Below, piece by piece: positions 24,961 through 37,588 of a DNA stretch of 64,000 nt (the stretch's first letter is position 1; each line of letters begins with the position of its first letter). A program made the translations under genes and the position numbers. Under the pieces are notes generated by a model. The model saw only the letters and a list, made by a program, of their open reading frames with translations, had not been told where the DNA came from and did not search any database. Origin of the DNA: Chlorokybus atmophyticus (lineage: Eukaryota; Streptophyta; Chlorokybophyceae; Chlorokybales; Chlorokybaceae); assembly GCA_009103225.1 (NCBI GenBank), contig RHPI01000638.1:301241-365240 (forward strand). The letters run 5' to 3'.

Positions 24961-27120
24961 AAGGCAAACACTGTCAGTCAAATTCCGAGTGGGTTGACTA
25001 CATCTTGGAAACGACCACCAGAGGATATGAAGAAGCCGCGCAAACAGCCATAGAAGCACACACACGGCTCGCACACTCAACAAACAAGCCAGCCATATCC
25101 GCAACAGCCGGGCAACCGCAAGCAGCAACCAGTTGGTTGCAACCTACCAGCAAAGTGAGCTTGCAGCTGAGGCGTCTTGCAGCAGGAGGGGCCTTGCAGG
25201 AGGGAGCCACCGCTCAGCTAGGCTCCCCCACAAAGCTCACATCTCTCAGGCACGTTGCCGCTGAAGCGCCTCCTTGTCCTCCGCCTTCCGCCGCCGGCCC
25301 TAAGCTTACACTACACTGCATATTACTGTGCACTAGTAGTGTAACACTACTGCTGGGCCTTCCCGCCCTGTGTCCAGAGACCATCGTCGATATCTTTATC
25401 AAGGCGTTGAGATCGACACATGGACACAATGCTGCGCCCGTCTGTCAGAACTTCTGGCGTCGATCTCCACGCCAGTGCATATCCCGCCCTTCTGTGCCTA
25501 TCCCCCAGAGCATCTCTCTCTCTCTCTGACAGGCCCTCCGAGCTAATCAGCTCGGCTCACAGGGCCTCGCGCACATCGGGTTATGAACTTCATAACAAAT
25601 CTCAAACTGACAATGGGCCTCTCTCGTAAGCTTTCTTTCATCAAGAAAGAAGCTCATGAGAACCAATCAGCTCCATGGCAGTGAATCAGCTCAGCTCAGT
25701 GAGTTGCTGATTGAGTTGCTGCTGCTGATGGGACGTGGCGGCGTTGGTGGCGTTGTTGTTGTTGCTGTGGGGCTTGGCCGTGGTGGGCCTTACGGGCTAG
25801 CGCACGGAGGCGGAGCTGCTACCGGTGGCCTGGTGTGGATCCCTTCGCTGGGCGCCGGGGACCTTTTATAATTGCGATGGGCATGCTGCTATTTTCAGCA
25901 GACACGCTGTGTGCAATGTACTTTGATTGCAGCCGTGGTTGCCTTACATGGCTGTTGGGTCAAGCCTCTGAGCTGTTCAAGAGCAAAACACATTGGTTGA
26001 TGAGCATGAGCAGCAGCTGCACGACAAGCATGCGTCGGCTGGCCCACGTAGCTGCAAGCTCACCAGGTGGGCGGCGTGGTCGGTGTGTAGCTAAAGCTAG
26101 CTTGCGGTCGCTGGCCATTTGCTCGTCACGAGCAGCGCATCAAGCATTTATGGGACACTTGAAGCAGATCGCACACATGCAATCCTCGGTAGAGTTGCTT
26201 GTGTGTGACCAGCGCTGCTGTTTCAGCGTATTTGGGGGTAATCATGCACATTCTTTTGCTGGCTTCTGCGTGTTAACGACATACCTTGTTAACCAACTGC
26301 ATGTCAGACTTAGCACGCATATGCCACAGCTGCTGCTCGTCGCAGCTGTGTCCTCCATACGTATGATGTGTGTTACCGAAACAAGTAATGCAATTCAGCA
26401 TGACTATGATTCATACCATAATTATTTGTACCATGACTTTGTGTAGCTTGCACCTTTTTAGAACTGCGTAGGTTGAAGACTTGGGCCAGACGGAGAGGCG
26501 TACTGTCTGGCAGCTACAGGACACCCCAGGGGTATCCAATTTTCTTTGTCGTTTCGTCTTCTGCATGCATAAGGGGGGATTTCTATCTGATTTGCTAGTC
26601 TCCACGTGTGCTCAGCCAGCACATCCGCTGGCAGATGTGCACAGGTAGCAATCCTGGACCGTGTATACCAAGGCGATCGCTCATTAGCCTACATCACGAT
26701 GGCAAATCCAGTGACAGTATGCAGTGAGTTCCATTTCCCGAGCTTCTGTGTGCATGTGCGGGCTCCGATGCAGGCTCTGTGCGTGCGTGCGTGCGTCTGT
26801 TTGCGCATGCACACGCCTTGGTATATTTGTACGCGTGTACAAGTGTGTACAGGTTTGTGCGCAGCCGCATACGTGCTTGTGTTGAACTGTTATGGGCAGG
26901 AACTCACGTGCCGGCGTGCACTGCCAGTCTGCTTGTCAGGGAGTCACGGTGCCACCAGTGGTCCACGCCCAGACCCGGTACATGCTTCCTTATTGCAGCG
27001 CTTGCTTGTTGTATACACCAATGCTTAAGGCTGCTGCATGCTGCACTAGATGCACGACACGCACTTGCAAATCACTATAACGGACATGCACGCCCGCACC
27101 CAAACACAAGCCTCTGTGGT
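24961..27120. other. Mostly unannotated; left part is the diverged 5' region of family copy 3
   Basis: 24961-25400 keeps patches of similarity to 12200-12560 (GCAACAGCCGGGCAACCGC, AGGCTCCCCCAC), so the family's 5' region extends here. From 25500 to 27120 no domain is recognised; open frames such as 25835-26446 have no supporting features. Confidence 0.45.
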
Positions 27121-27124
27121 GCAG

Positions 27125-28446
27125 GCATCGTGAAGTCAGCACAGAGGGCTTTGCGAGTGAGCCGCCTGCACGCAAACTGCAAACAAAAGAGGGCTGCACT
27201 GCAATCGCTCTGCACAAGCGCAGAAGGTACGCAACTGCTGCTTGATTTAATGAATGCGCTATTGTTCAGCAAGTGCTTCTGCAGCAGGCGCTTTTCTAGA
27301 CAGCTCTGCAGCTTCCAAAGACTATGCACTTGAGCCTGCACACGAAGAGCAGGCAAGTGCGCGTTGTTGTGTGGACTTATGTTCGCTAGTGTCTTTGTTG
27401 GAAACCACGCGCAGGCACATGCATGCAACACAGTACTCCTGCAAGCTTGCATGAGCTCACTGCCCGTTTAGCCTTGAACACGGATAAATGAAACTTCTTC
27501 CAAAAACAAAATTGCTTTGCCTAAGCATACAGGTGAGCGAGCACTTCTGGCTGTCTACCGGGATGCATATGCACGGCAATGCTGGTCGCTTGCAAGCTTG
27601 GCCCAGCAATGTCCATATTTTATGGAAGTCATCCGCAACTGCGCACAAGAGGCAAATGACAGCAGCGCAGCCAGTGCCATAGGCTTTGCAAAGCAAGCGT
27701 TGGAGATGGTCAAACAGGAAGAAAACTCCAGAGATTACTGGTCCAAGCATGGTGCATGGGCACTATTGTTGCGGTGGAATGGCACAGGTGAGGCGGCGCA
27801 ACGTCTGTCGAATGAAGACGCTTCCTTGGCGGCGGGGGTAACGCGACTGTTCCACGTGCACATGTGCGTGTACCAGCTGATCAAGTCTGGCGAAGCAAGA
27901 GTGTTGTATTTGCGGGAGAGTCGGCGCGCATGCAGCCACATACGTTTTTGGTGTAGTCTACGTTGCACAGTACAACGCATGGAGAGAGTGGCGAAACCAG
28001 GTGAGCAACGCAAGGTGTTTACACATGTGCACTATCAGCCTGTGCCACCGCATGTGTACCAGGGAGTATGACCCACGTTTCGTGTGCGTTTGCTGCTATC
28101 TGTGCAAGAGAGTAGCAGCGTGGTGGGTGTCGGTGACGTCAAGTTGCACTCCGACCTAGACACATGCATGAGACACTGGGCTAATACCGTGCTGAAGGGC
28201 ATCGGCGCACCTGACACCCTCCTACGCAACATTGACAGGAAGGGCATTCACAACTTCTGGTGGACACCATTTAACACCCCAACCTACCACGACTTGGAAG
28301 TCGTTTGCAACAATTCACCAAGATTCAAGTGATTGCTGGAAAACGTCATCAAGGTAGCTCTGGTTGGCCTTGCGTGTCTTCTGTTCCTGTGGCTGTTTCC
28401 TGGACGTCGGCAATTTGTCAAATTCATTCTGAAGTGGCTCCGGTGA
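27125..28446 (+). pseudogene. Unrecognised gene family, copy 4 (opposite strand, broken)
   Basis: Plus-strand member. Recognisable exons: the end of the Cys exon (ALQSLCTSAEG, to about 27226), linker exon 27288-27352 followed by the conserved GCAAGT donor, long exon 27533-28000, last exon from about 28112. The long exon starts VSEHFWL, but the conserved part (SSAASAIGFAKQALEMVKQE, SNEDASLAAGVTRLFHVHM) is in another frame, so there is a net shift near 27555. In the last exon a TGA (28330-28332) stands exactly where copies 1-3 have the Trp of the KW pair. Downstream of it the same frame stays open to 28446 and encodes a hydrophobic segment (VALVGLACLLFLWLF) like the membrane segment of copy 1. 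Confidence 0.65.
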
Positions 28447-28976
28447 AGCAGCGCAGTGGTCTAGCCAAGGGGCTTGCTTGTTATGGACTTGCGTGTAAGC
28501 AGAGAGGTACGCTGGTTTGAACCCACATAGCAGCTTGTGATGAGCTGTAAGGTGGACCATGGACGTCGTGTATGCGAGCGTGGTGTTTTGGTAGCTAGAA
28601 CAGCCTGCTACCGGTAGGGATTCCTCTCTCGCGCGCGCACACAGCCGTGAGGTGGACATACACCTCCCGTCAGAAGGTCCTGAATGCGACCAGCATAATA
28701 TCATGGCTCTTGCTACTGGACAATAAGCGAGTCTTGCCTGCGTACATGACAAGCTTTGGTGGGCAATAGAGCGATTGTAGTCACTGCTGACGCGGTGTCG
28801 CAAATCGTGCACGCGAGTAGCTAGGTGATGCAATAGTGCAAATTGGGATGAGTGTGCACATTGGCCCATATGCATGGACAATGTGTTTCAACCATCTTAC
28901 ATGTGTTCACCATCATTTAAACCTTTTGTAAACATACAGCTCAGCATACGCAGCAACATGCAGTATGCATCCGGTA
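28447..28976. other. No recognisable gene
   Basis: No feature seen apart from short CT/GC runs near 28622-28642. Confidence 0.5.
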
Positions 28977-29144
28977 CAGTATTTGCCTCTGAGAGGTATC
29001 ACAACGTAAGACAATGAGAAGCCTTCACTACAACCGGTAGGTATATGTGAGGGATTGTGTGAAGACATAATCACATATACCCACCGGTTGTAGTGAAGGC
29101 TTCTCATTGTCTTACGTTGTGATACCTCTCAGAGGCAAATACTG
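28977..29144. repeat. 74-bp-arm near-perfect palindrome (foldback)
   Basis: Left arm 28977-29050 and right arm 29071-29144 are exact complements except for one base, with a 20-bp spacer. The spacer-side motif GGGATTGTGTGAAGACA (29051-29067) reappears inverted at 29147-29163, just outside the right arm. Confidence 0.95.
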
Positions 29145-29194
29145 TCTGTCTTCACACAATCCCTGCATCCCATGTTATACACGTGGCAACCAGT

Positions 29195-29440
<246 letters not shown>

Positions 29441-30003
29441 CACGCATGTTGATGTCTACAATATTGTTTACTAGCACGGTTACTGCACGCTCGTAGTAAA
29501 AACCATGCTGCACTGCTGAGAGAAGCGACACACAACAAGCCTAAACCTTGCTCACGGCGATGATTCCGCCCCACTAGTAGTGTGTTTGGAAGGAAGGGAT
29601 GACACATGCATGACTGATGGGGTGTTACGGCGTAGTGTACATAGTAGCCACGGTGGTAGCTTAGATAAGCTCGGTTTTTGATGTATAATTGATTGTTGGC
29701 CTGCATACTATGCGCTAATCACACACTCCGCTTGTCAGATGCATAGGCATGTGCGCTTCGCATATTGTACAACAGGGGGTTTACGCATACGCACCAACTT
29801 TTTGAGGACTGAAGCCATAGAGACCTGACCATTATTGTATGACGCTCACACAGAGCAATGATTACACCGCTTCTCCAGGTTTTGGTGCCACCACATGACA
29901 GTAACAACCAAGCGAATATTCACAGCATGAATTCATAGATTCATTTGCTGTCATTTATGACATGCAGCGTGATCACTTTATGAACTGCCCTCCCACAAGC
30001 TAG

Positions 30004-33000
30004 TCATGCGCGTGCGTGTCGGTGGCGCAACGCATCGGTTGTGAAGGCTTCTATGGTCATGTTTCATGAAATGGAGCTCAGTTACGGTCAGCACATTGAG
30101 GTGTAACTTGATTACGCTGGTAGGACTCACATGTCATTGAAAATCGCTAGTTGTGACTGAGTTGGGAGTTGTAAGGTGGTTATGGCAGCCGAAGTGGTTA
30201 AACCGGTTGTAAGGACATGGTAGGAGAATGTGTAAGTGTCCGTGACTTGTGTTGTAGCTAGTTGAGCGCAAGTCCCTTGTTCTATAGGGAGCATACAGCT
30301 ACTTGGCTAGGCTTCAAGACTTGGTTGGTCGTTGCCTTGGTTGTGTGCTTGCCTTGAGTGTGCACGTGCTTGGATATGCTTGTGCGACGTGTATGAGCGT
30401 GTGTCACATTTTGGGAACGGACTTAGCCTCATCTCCCCGCGCATCACATGCCAATTGCAAGTATAGAAGCATGTGCTTGAGTCTAGGTTGGCTAAGACAC
30501 GCGTTTGTTACTTGCGCTTAACTCATTGGCATACAGGTGTGCGGGTGTTTGTAGTTGTGGAGGACGTGGAATGCCCGTGGAAACGATGTCAGGAGCTGGT
30601 CTAAAGGAGCCTGAAGTCCCCTTGAAGGAGAGAGAAGAGTTGCCCGAGAAGGAGGTGCCTACTTCCTCGAGCGAAGGAGACGTGAAGCTAGCCGGTGACA
30701 AGGAAGACCACGAGGACGTTGAAGAGGTTGAAGAGGAGGAGCCAAATCCGATAGACTCCTTGTTGGAGACGGAGATGAAGGGAGCGCGCACGCGTTTCAG
30801 CGGCCGGCCCAAAACATTGGAGCTACAAGACTTTAAGGATAGGTTTGAGTGTCGCATGATCAGCTGGTCGGCACGTGACAAGTCTTGGAATGAGCACAAA
30901 GCATTCAAAATGCCCGAGTGCTTGGAGGATGAAGCTTTGGGCACGTGGGAGTTCCAGAGGAAGTTGGAGGCATGAGACGAGGTGTGTAGAGCTGATCATG
31001 GAGCTGAGTTTGAGAAGGAGTGGGCGAAGGTGCAGCCCGTGAGAGAGTTCATGGTGGTGTTGACATTAACGTATCCGCAATCGACGCCGGCAAGGATGAT
31101 GGAGATGATGTACTTCAAGCGCAAGGATGGTGAGACCCCTCGCATGATGTACACAAGGATGGTGAAGTTGTTAGAGGACACGGAGTATGAGGCTGTATCC
31201 AACAAAATGGCCGCAGTACTGTACTTGCGTGCATTAGAGGATGGCTTGAGGGAGGCGGTGCAGACCGTGTTGAGAGGAGCACATCAAGGCGCAAGCTACA
31301 CGCTTCGTGACGTCTTCGTTGCAGCGGAGAACGCGCAGTGGCAGCAAGAGTATGAGAAGAGCATTGGTGCAATGGCGGAGGGCATGGCGACGCAGCTGTC
31401 GGGAGCTACCAAGCGCACCGATGCTGGTCGGCGCAATGGAGGACAAGCTACAGTCACCATATTAGCCCCGATGAGGAGTGTAATGGTTGCAAACGGTGTT
31501 CCCATGAGTGCACGACATGAGGAGCAGCAAACGGGGGGATGTTGGAGGTGTGGAGAGGCTGGACACATAGCCAGGTATTGTTCGAAAAGGCAAGGCCTTG
31601 TGTGTTCGTATTGTGGGAAGATGGGCCATGATGACAACGCGTGTTGGAGCAAGCATTTGCACTTGCGCGCGGAGGTGCTGAGCGGCAAGACCGTGACCAA
31701 GCAAGCACATTCAGCTCAAGCAGGAAGCTCACAAAGCCATGCGGAGCTGGCGCATGCAAGCGAGGTGTCCGCGCTCGTTGCCGAGGTGGCGGAGTTGAAG
31801 GCGGCGCTAGCGGGGCTGCGCACGCAGCTGGAAGGCAAGCAAATGGGTCTTTGACAAGAGAAGGATGATGAGGATGGAGGTGCGTATGCGTACTTGGCGT
31901 ATAGCGCGGTGTGCAGCCCAATGACGGCTACGGCAGCTACAAGGATTGCGCTGCACCAGCACCTACGACGGTACCGCCCTACACGCGATGCAAGGGGGTC
32001 CGCGTTGCAGCCTTGGAGGTTTGCAAAGTTGCTGGAGGTCATGAGATACTCTTTGCACCAGCTGGTGCGCATTCACGCGCGGTATCAGCACCGTTGACGG
32101 CGATGGCGGGCGGCCATGCGCCTTCGCCAGCAACGGAGGTATCGGCGGCATCGGCGTTGACATTACCTTTGGTGAGGAGGTTTGTGAGTGTGGAGCAGCA
32201 TGAAGGCATGCGTATCAATGTGAAGAACGATGTGGATGAGGTCAAGATGCAGTCCGTGAAGGGTTTGGCATTGTTGTTGGAGACTGCGAGTGCACAAGTC
32301 AGCCCTACATGTGCGAGCGAGTTGAAGGTGCCAACGGCGCATGTGGATGCAAGTGCAGTCCAGCAGCTGGTGGAAACGCTTCTCCACTAGCCCATGTTGA
32401 CGCTGAAGGATGTCGGATGCACTTTGGAGCGGTTGGAGTGCATGTTGGGGCAGATGTTGAAGCCCGTGACAGCCGACGCAGCTACGCAAGTCAATTTGGA
32501 TGGCGAGGCAGATGTGAAGAGTGAGGAGGAGTTTGGGGCAGTCGTTTACGAAGAAGAAGCTTCATGGAGTGCCGGACGGTGTGCAAGAGCTGTAGGGGAT
32601 GCGCCCATTGTGGAGATAGCAAATGGCATGCACACGGACGTGATAGAAGAGCCGGTGCAGCTGGACTTGTTGGCGGCGTTGTCGAGGCCGGCTGAGAGGC
32701 TTGATGTTGTTGCAGCGGTTGGAACGGTGGACAACAAGCATGGCTATGTGCAGCTGAATGGGTACACACCGGAGCGCGTGCTCGTATTCATGTGCGGAAC
32801 CGAAGATACTTGGAGAGAGAGCGGCGGCGCGTATGGGATGTAGCCGAAGGATTGGGCGCAATGTCCGTGGCATCTCAAAACAGCTGGAGGAGGGGTTGAG
32901 GCCGTATTTGCAGCGACATTGGAGCCCGTACAGATTCAATTGACTGCACATGGTGGAGCGCAAACCACTCTTGGTGTGCATTGCCTTATCACCAAGGGGG

Positions 33001-33442
33001 GGAGCTACGATGTATTATTGGGGCAGGAGTTCTTGTATCCAGTGGGAGGAGGAGTGGACAACTGGTTGGAGCAGGGCTTTTTCAGACCGGGATGGGAGCA
33101 CGGTGATGGTGAGAAGGCGTTCTTCCCGTTGCGAGTGAGAGAGGTTGAGGAGGCTTGCGAGGGGGTGGATGCGATGATGGGTGTGGGTAAAGGCGAATGA
33201 GGGGGTCTGCTGGCATTCTCGGGCCGTGAACACCAGCTGAAGGGGGTGTGATGCGCGCATGTTGTGAGTGTCGTATCATGTGTGTGAGTATGTACACCAA
33301 TGGGGCAGCTTGAGGAGGATCTGAGCTAGCATACATGCATGGAGGAAGCTACAACATGTGAAGATGCAGAAGGTGCAGCATCATGAGGTTATGACGAGCT
33401 GGTGGACGACGTTATCAAGCAACGACGGGATATGGCACGACA
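30004..33442 (+). mobile_element. Gag-protease-only LTR-type retroelement inserted in copy B
   Basis: Copy A has CACAAGCTAGCTATCGG at the equivalent site; here CTAG occurs on both sides (30000-30003 and 33443-33446), consistent with a 4-bp target duplication and a 3439-bp insert. Inside are Gag and retropepsin-like sequence but no reverse transcriptase, RNase H or integrase. A purine-rich AAGGGGGTG lies just before 33248 and could be the polypurine tract, leaving about 195 bp as a 3' LTR; I could not match it convincingly to the 5' end. Confidence 0.7.
30505..33200 (+). pseudogene. Gag polyprotein with two zinc knuckles plus retropepsin remnant, interrupted
   Basis: Gag frame from 30505 or ATG 30571: acidic N-terminus (EDVEEVEEEEPN), capsid-like region, then two CCHC knuckles CWRCGEAGHIARYC (about 31540-31580) and CSYCGKMGHDDNAC (31609-31650), followed by a coiled-coil-like tail. 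The frame is interrupted by TGA at 30973 and TGA at 31852, shifts frame by 31911, and then carries TAG at 32388 and 32841. Near 32790 a two-base shift separates VLV from EPKILGERAAARMG; this is the retropepsin flap region, and the expected Asp-Ser/Thr-Gly triad reads Tyr-Ser-Cys, so the protease is dead. The C-terminal YDVLLGQEFLYPVGG (about 33006-33050) is typical of this protease fold. The nucleocapsid part binds RNA during packaging. Decayed. Confidence 0.8.
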
Positions 33443-33541
33443 CTAGCTATCGGATGGGCGTCCATTCCCGGAGAGAGAGAGAGAAGGGAAGAGAGAGAGA
33501 ACGGGAGAGAGAGAGAGAGATAGAGAGACCACCAAATCCTT

Positions 33542-35655
33542 CTAGTGGGAAAACAGGGTGACCAATTGTAATAGGCCGTAGAACGCAAGGTTCAGTAGCG
33601 CGTACGAGATCATTCTACGAAAGGAGTTCTGGATGAGGTTTGCCATGAACCACTTGAGTCTGGGTGGGGAGTTGCAGACGGCTGTCAGGTTGTCAAAGCT
33701 GTCGAGGGTATTAAACGTTGTCCACCAGAAGGCGTTGGTGCCATGCACAATGCCCAGCAGACTGTCGGAACCAATGATGCCCTTTAGCACTTCCACGGTC
33801 CACTTCTTGCTGCATGTGGCCAAGTCATAGTACATCCTGACGCCACCCACATTCGCAAAAAGTCTACGCTCTTCCTGCGCACCCCGCAGCAGCAAGCGCA
33901 CACAAGCAGATGTTATTCCTTCCTGGTACACGCGCCTTTGCACAGGCTGGTATTTGCACGCAACATACTTCATGAAAGCCGACAGGCATGCACGTGTTGG
34001 CAGTTATTTGAGCATGTTGCAAAACCTAAACAGCATTGCAAGAAGTAAATGGACATCCATTGTCTTCTCGCCAAACAATACATGCGGCATGCCTACTCTA
34101 AAAGTGTGTATTTCCCACTGCTCACCTGTGTACTCCACTCGTTCCGTGCATGGTACTTTGCAATGTAGATCGCACCGTATGCGAATGCGGCCGCATGCGC
34201 GCGTGCTGTGTCTCCCGCAAACACAACACTCTTTGCATTGTGAAAACTGGTCAGCCTGTACACGCGCATGTACACGCGGAACAACCGCGCTACCCCCGCA
34301 GCTAATGCAACGTCTTCAACTGACAGGTCATCCGCCAACTGGTCTTTGCTGTCCCACCTAAACAACAGCGCCCGTGCACCATGCTTGTACTTGTAGCTTT
34401 TGGACTTCTCTTCCTCTTTCACCATGTCCAAAGCTTCCTTTGCATAGCTGATGACGCTGGCTGCGCTGATGTCGTTGGCCACTGGTGCACAGTTGCGGAT
34501 GGCTTCCAACAGCTGCACGGGAACTGATGGACCAAGTTTGCACTCCACCAGCACTGCTGTGCACGCAACTCCCGGAAGCAGCCAGAAATGCTCGCTCACC
34601 TGTGTGTTTGTGTATGAGCATATGCTTCCGTTTGCACATCATGACGCGAAAAAGATGCCTTCGTACATGACTGATGCATGTACGTGTACGTGGGCATGTG
34701 CACGTGCTTGTTTACACAGTTAATGGCGTTGACTCACAAAGGTGTTGCACACTTGCCTGCTGGTTTACATTCAACCGAAGATCGTCTGCTGGTTGCCTAA
34801 GTGCATGGTCCTCCGCAGCTGCAGAATTGTCTGCAGTCGCGCCTGCTACAAAAAGCATATTTAACCAATAGTCATGCGTCCACCAGACCAGATCATTGTG
34901 CAGCGGCCTCATACCTGCGCAGAGCGGTTGCTGCTCCTGCTTCATTGTATCGAAAAATGTAGAATCTTTTCCACAATCTTCCCCAGACGCGCCTGCTAAA
35001 GGAAGCACAATGCACATGCGTTTACTACTAGCAGACACACTAGAACATTGTTCGGCCTCATACCTGCGCTTGCGGCGCAGAGCGGTTGCAGCTCCTCATG
35101 AAGCGGCTTCATGAGGAGCTGCAACCGCTCTGGTTTAGCTTGCAGCGTTCAATAGTTTTCTTGTAGCTCTCTGTAAGGACTTGCGCACAGTACCTGCACA
35201 GTACGGAGGTGTAATTGTGGTTATAGGAGTGCATGGGTGTGCGTTCGTGTCAATGTCTGTGCACGTGACCCTAACAAGCAGTGGACCCTACCGCAGAATG
35301 TACAGAAGCATGCGCTGTCACAAACCACGATAAAGGCGCAAACCCGTTTATAGGCGGCGCAGTCTTAACAACAAACCACTGCGCTCATGGTATGAGACCT
35401 TGCGTTGTGTTAGGGACGCCTATACCACGACACGCTAGATGACAGACTGGACACCACTGGCACAACACTCAACATGCGCACCGCCATATCACGTGTGCTT
35501 CGAGAAGCGCACATGTCTGTTGCTACAAGCAGAAGCACTGCGTCTGCTTGTAGCAACACACCTTTCCTTGCCAAATTTGAACAGTTGTTGGCACAGTAAG
35601 TAGCAGCAATGGCATGCGCGCTTGAGCTTGCAGCCGCACTGTCTGGTTGCTTGCG
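33542..35655 (-). pseudogene. Unrecognised gene family, copy 2 (frameshifted by a new palindrome)
   Basis: Nearly identical to copy 1 in exon layout: 35562-35655, 35064-35193, linker exons (the second ending at 34757 with a GCAAGT donor), 34126-34599 (again 474 bp) and 33542-33874 (TAA; three codons shorter than copy 1). The Cys exon is 130 bp instead of 116. The extra 14 bases form part of a perfect 25-bp-arm hairpin (35079-35131) and put a TGA in frame. The long exon and the C-terminal exon with its membrane segment remain open, so disablement looks recent. Alternative splicing past the damaged exon cannot be excluded. Confidence 0.7.
35079..35131. repeat. Perfect 25-bp inverted repeat inside an exon of copy 2
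   Basis: Arms 35079-35103 and 35107-35131 are exact complements around CGG. Copy 1 (11640-11690) has only the inner 10-bp arms, so the longer arms arose in copy 2. Confidence 0.95.
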
Positions 35656-37560
35656 CTGCTCAGCACAGGCAAAACACTGTCAGTCACACTGTGAGAGGGC
35701 TGGCTACTACAATCTGAAAACCACTGCCAGAAGACATTAACAGCCGCGCAAACAATCACCATAGAAGCACACATACGTCATGCACGCCACACCAAACAAG
35801 CCAGTCAATTTAGCAGCGGCGGGGCAACCGCAAGCAGCAACCCACCAGCAAAGCGAGCTTGAAGCTGCGGCGCTTTAGAGCAGGAGGGGCCTTGCAGAAG
35901 GGGGCCACCGCTCAGCTAGGCTCCCCCACAAAGCGCAAATCTTCCAGGGTTTCACCTAGCCGCTCCACCGCCTGCTTGTCGTCCGCTCCTAAGCACACAG
36001 TATACCCACCCTCAGCCCAGAGACCGTCGTCGATAACTTGCCGCTGTTGTGGATATCGACACACAGCCACACTGCGCTGCGCTGCTTGGCATCCGTTTGT
36101 CAGAATACCGGCGCCGGCATCTACGGTGCAAAATCCCTTGTGCTTATTGAAATTAAATTGACATTGCTTTGAGCATACGTACCTACGTACCTTCTTGGCT
36201 GACGACGCATACCGCTGGCACTTGAGACCGGCTTGCTTTTGCTGAGACAGCCTCTGCAGGCGGAAAGCACAGCAGCGAAAGCCGCGGGCGGGAAGTATTA
36301 AGCAGGCCAGGCCTGTGGCCGTCGATGAAGCATCTTCTGTGGTGGCTTTTCTTGGGGAACACTTTCAATGCACGCGTCTTGCATCGTCGTACTAACTGTG
36401 CACCTTCTGTGATGCATGGAGATCAGGGTGCCGCAGAGCGTTGGTATTGTGTTAATAACGCAAAGTAGTAAATGAGTAGCAGGTATGTGTCAGTCTCGCG
36501 TCAGCTGGGTTTGCGCGGCTGAAACGTTACTGACATGACCAGTTGCTTGAGGTGCTCATGTATATTACGTTTTACTTATCACCCCGCGGACAACCATCAT
36601 ACCGTCCACTATGACGTGGACGCTGCTAAGGGACGCCTTCGCAACTGTCCGATCAGGATATTACGTCGTCACAAAATGCCGCGCGTGACCTCATTAATAT
36701 GCCTATAGTACAACACGTATATCACTATAGGTGTAGATACATAAACATACTCAACATAGCATTGAGCACCATAGCCATGCTAATTATAATGGTAATACCA
36801 TTTAGGATTTATCCACTTTTGTTATACAGGGCCCTATGGGCGCGCGACATGGTTACCGAGATAAGCCGGTCGGCGCCCGATAAGGTCAAGGGCAATTTTG
36901 GCTGGAGGGGCGGCGACCGACGACGCGACTTATCTTCCTGAGCGGACAGGCCGCCGGGCAAATGGCGTACGGCACCTGTCATTTCCGCGCCTGCGGCCTG
37001 TCCTCTCTTCCGATGATACACCACAAACCAGCCGTGAACTATCATCGTATGCGGCTGCAAGGGCGGCTAGCAGAATCGTACACGTTGGATTGGACATTGT
37101 CTTGCCGGCATTCCTGCTACGTAACTCAGTGAACAATCAGGCAGGGTCAACACGACATCAATTAATGATCAGATTTAACAACAGCACCTATTCAAACACA
37201 GGTAAAGCCACATATAGCCAGCTGAATCGCACGGCCAGCTCAACTGGAGAATGAACTTATCTCATAAGCCTTTCGTCTGTTGGTGGGTGTTATAACGCAG
37301 TGCGCAACGCTATCTTAAGGCTCGCTATCTGTCCCAAGTCGTGATGCGGCATCGGTGACATGTCCATCGCGTTGCAGTGCGCGCTTGCTTTCTATATTCA
37401 CACTGGCATACATGGATGTTTCATCTTTGGATGTGCTTCACTACGCTGAACAGTAATCTGGTCTATGGCTAGCAGAAGTCTGGTCCGCTAGAGTACACTA
37501 GCTTATGAACAGACTATTCTGGACCTTGTCTATATATGAACTTTAGGTACCCTAATCGTG

Positions 37561-37588
37561 GGACTAGGGTCGAACACGACCCTAGTCC
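37561..37588. repeat. Stem-loop, copy B counterpart of 17168-17195
   Basis: Identical 12-bp arms and AACA loop, while flanking sequence between the copies shows many differences. Confidence 0.85.

Noticed and set aside
25835-26446. 203-codon plus-strand frame
   Set aside because: No recognisable motif, no homologue in the window and no supporting exon structure.
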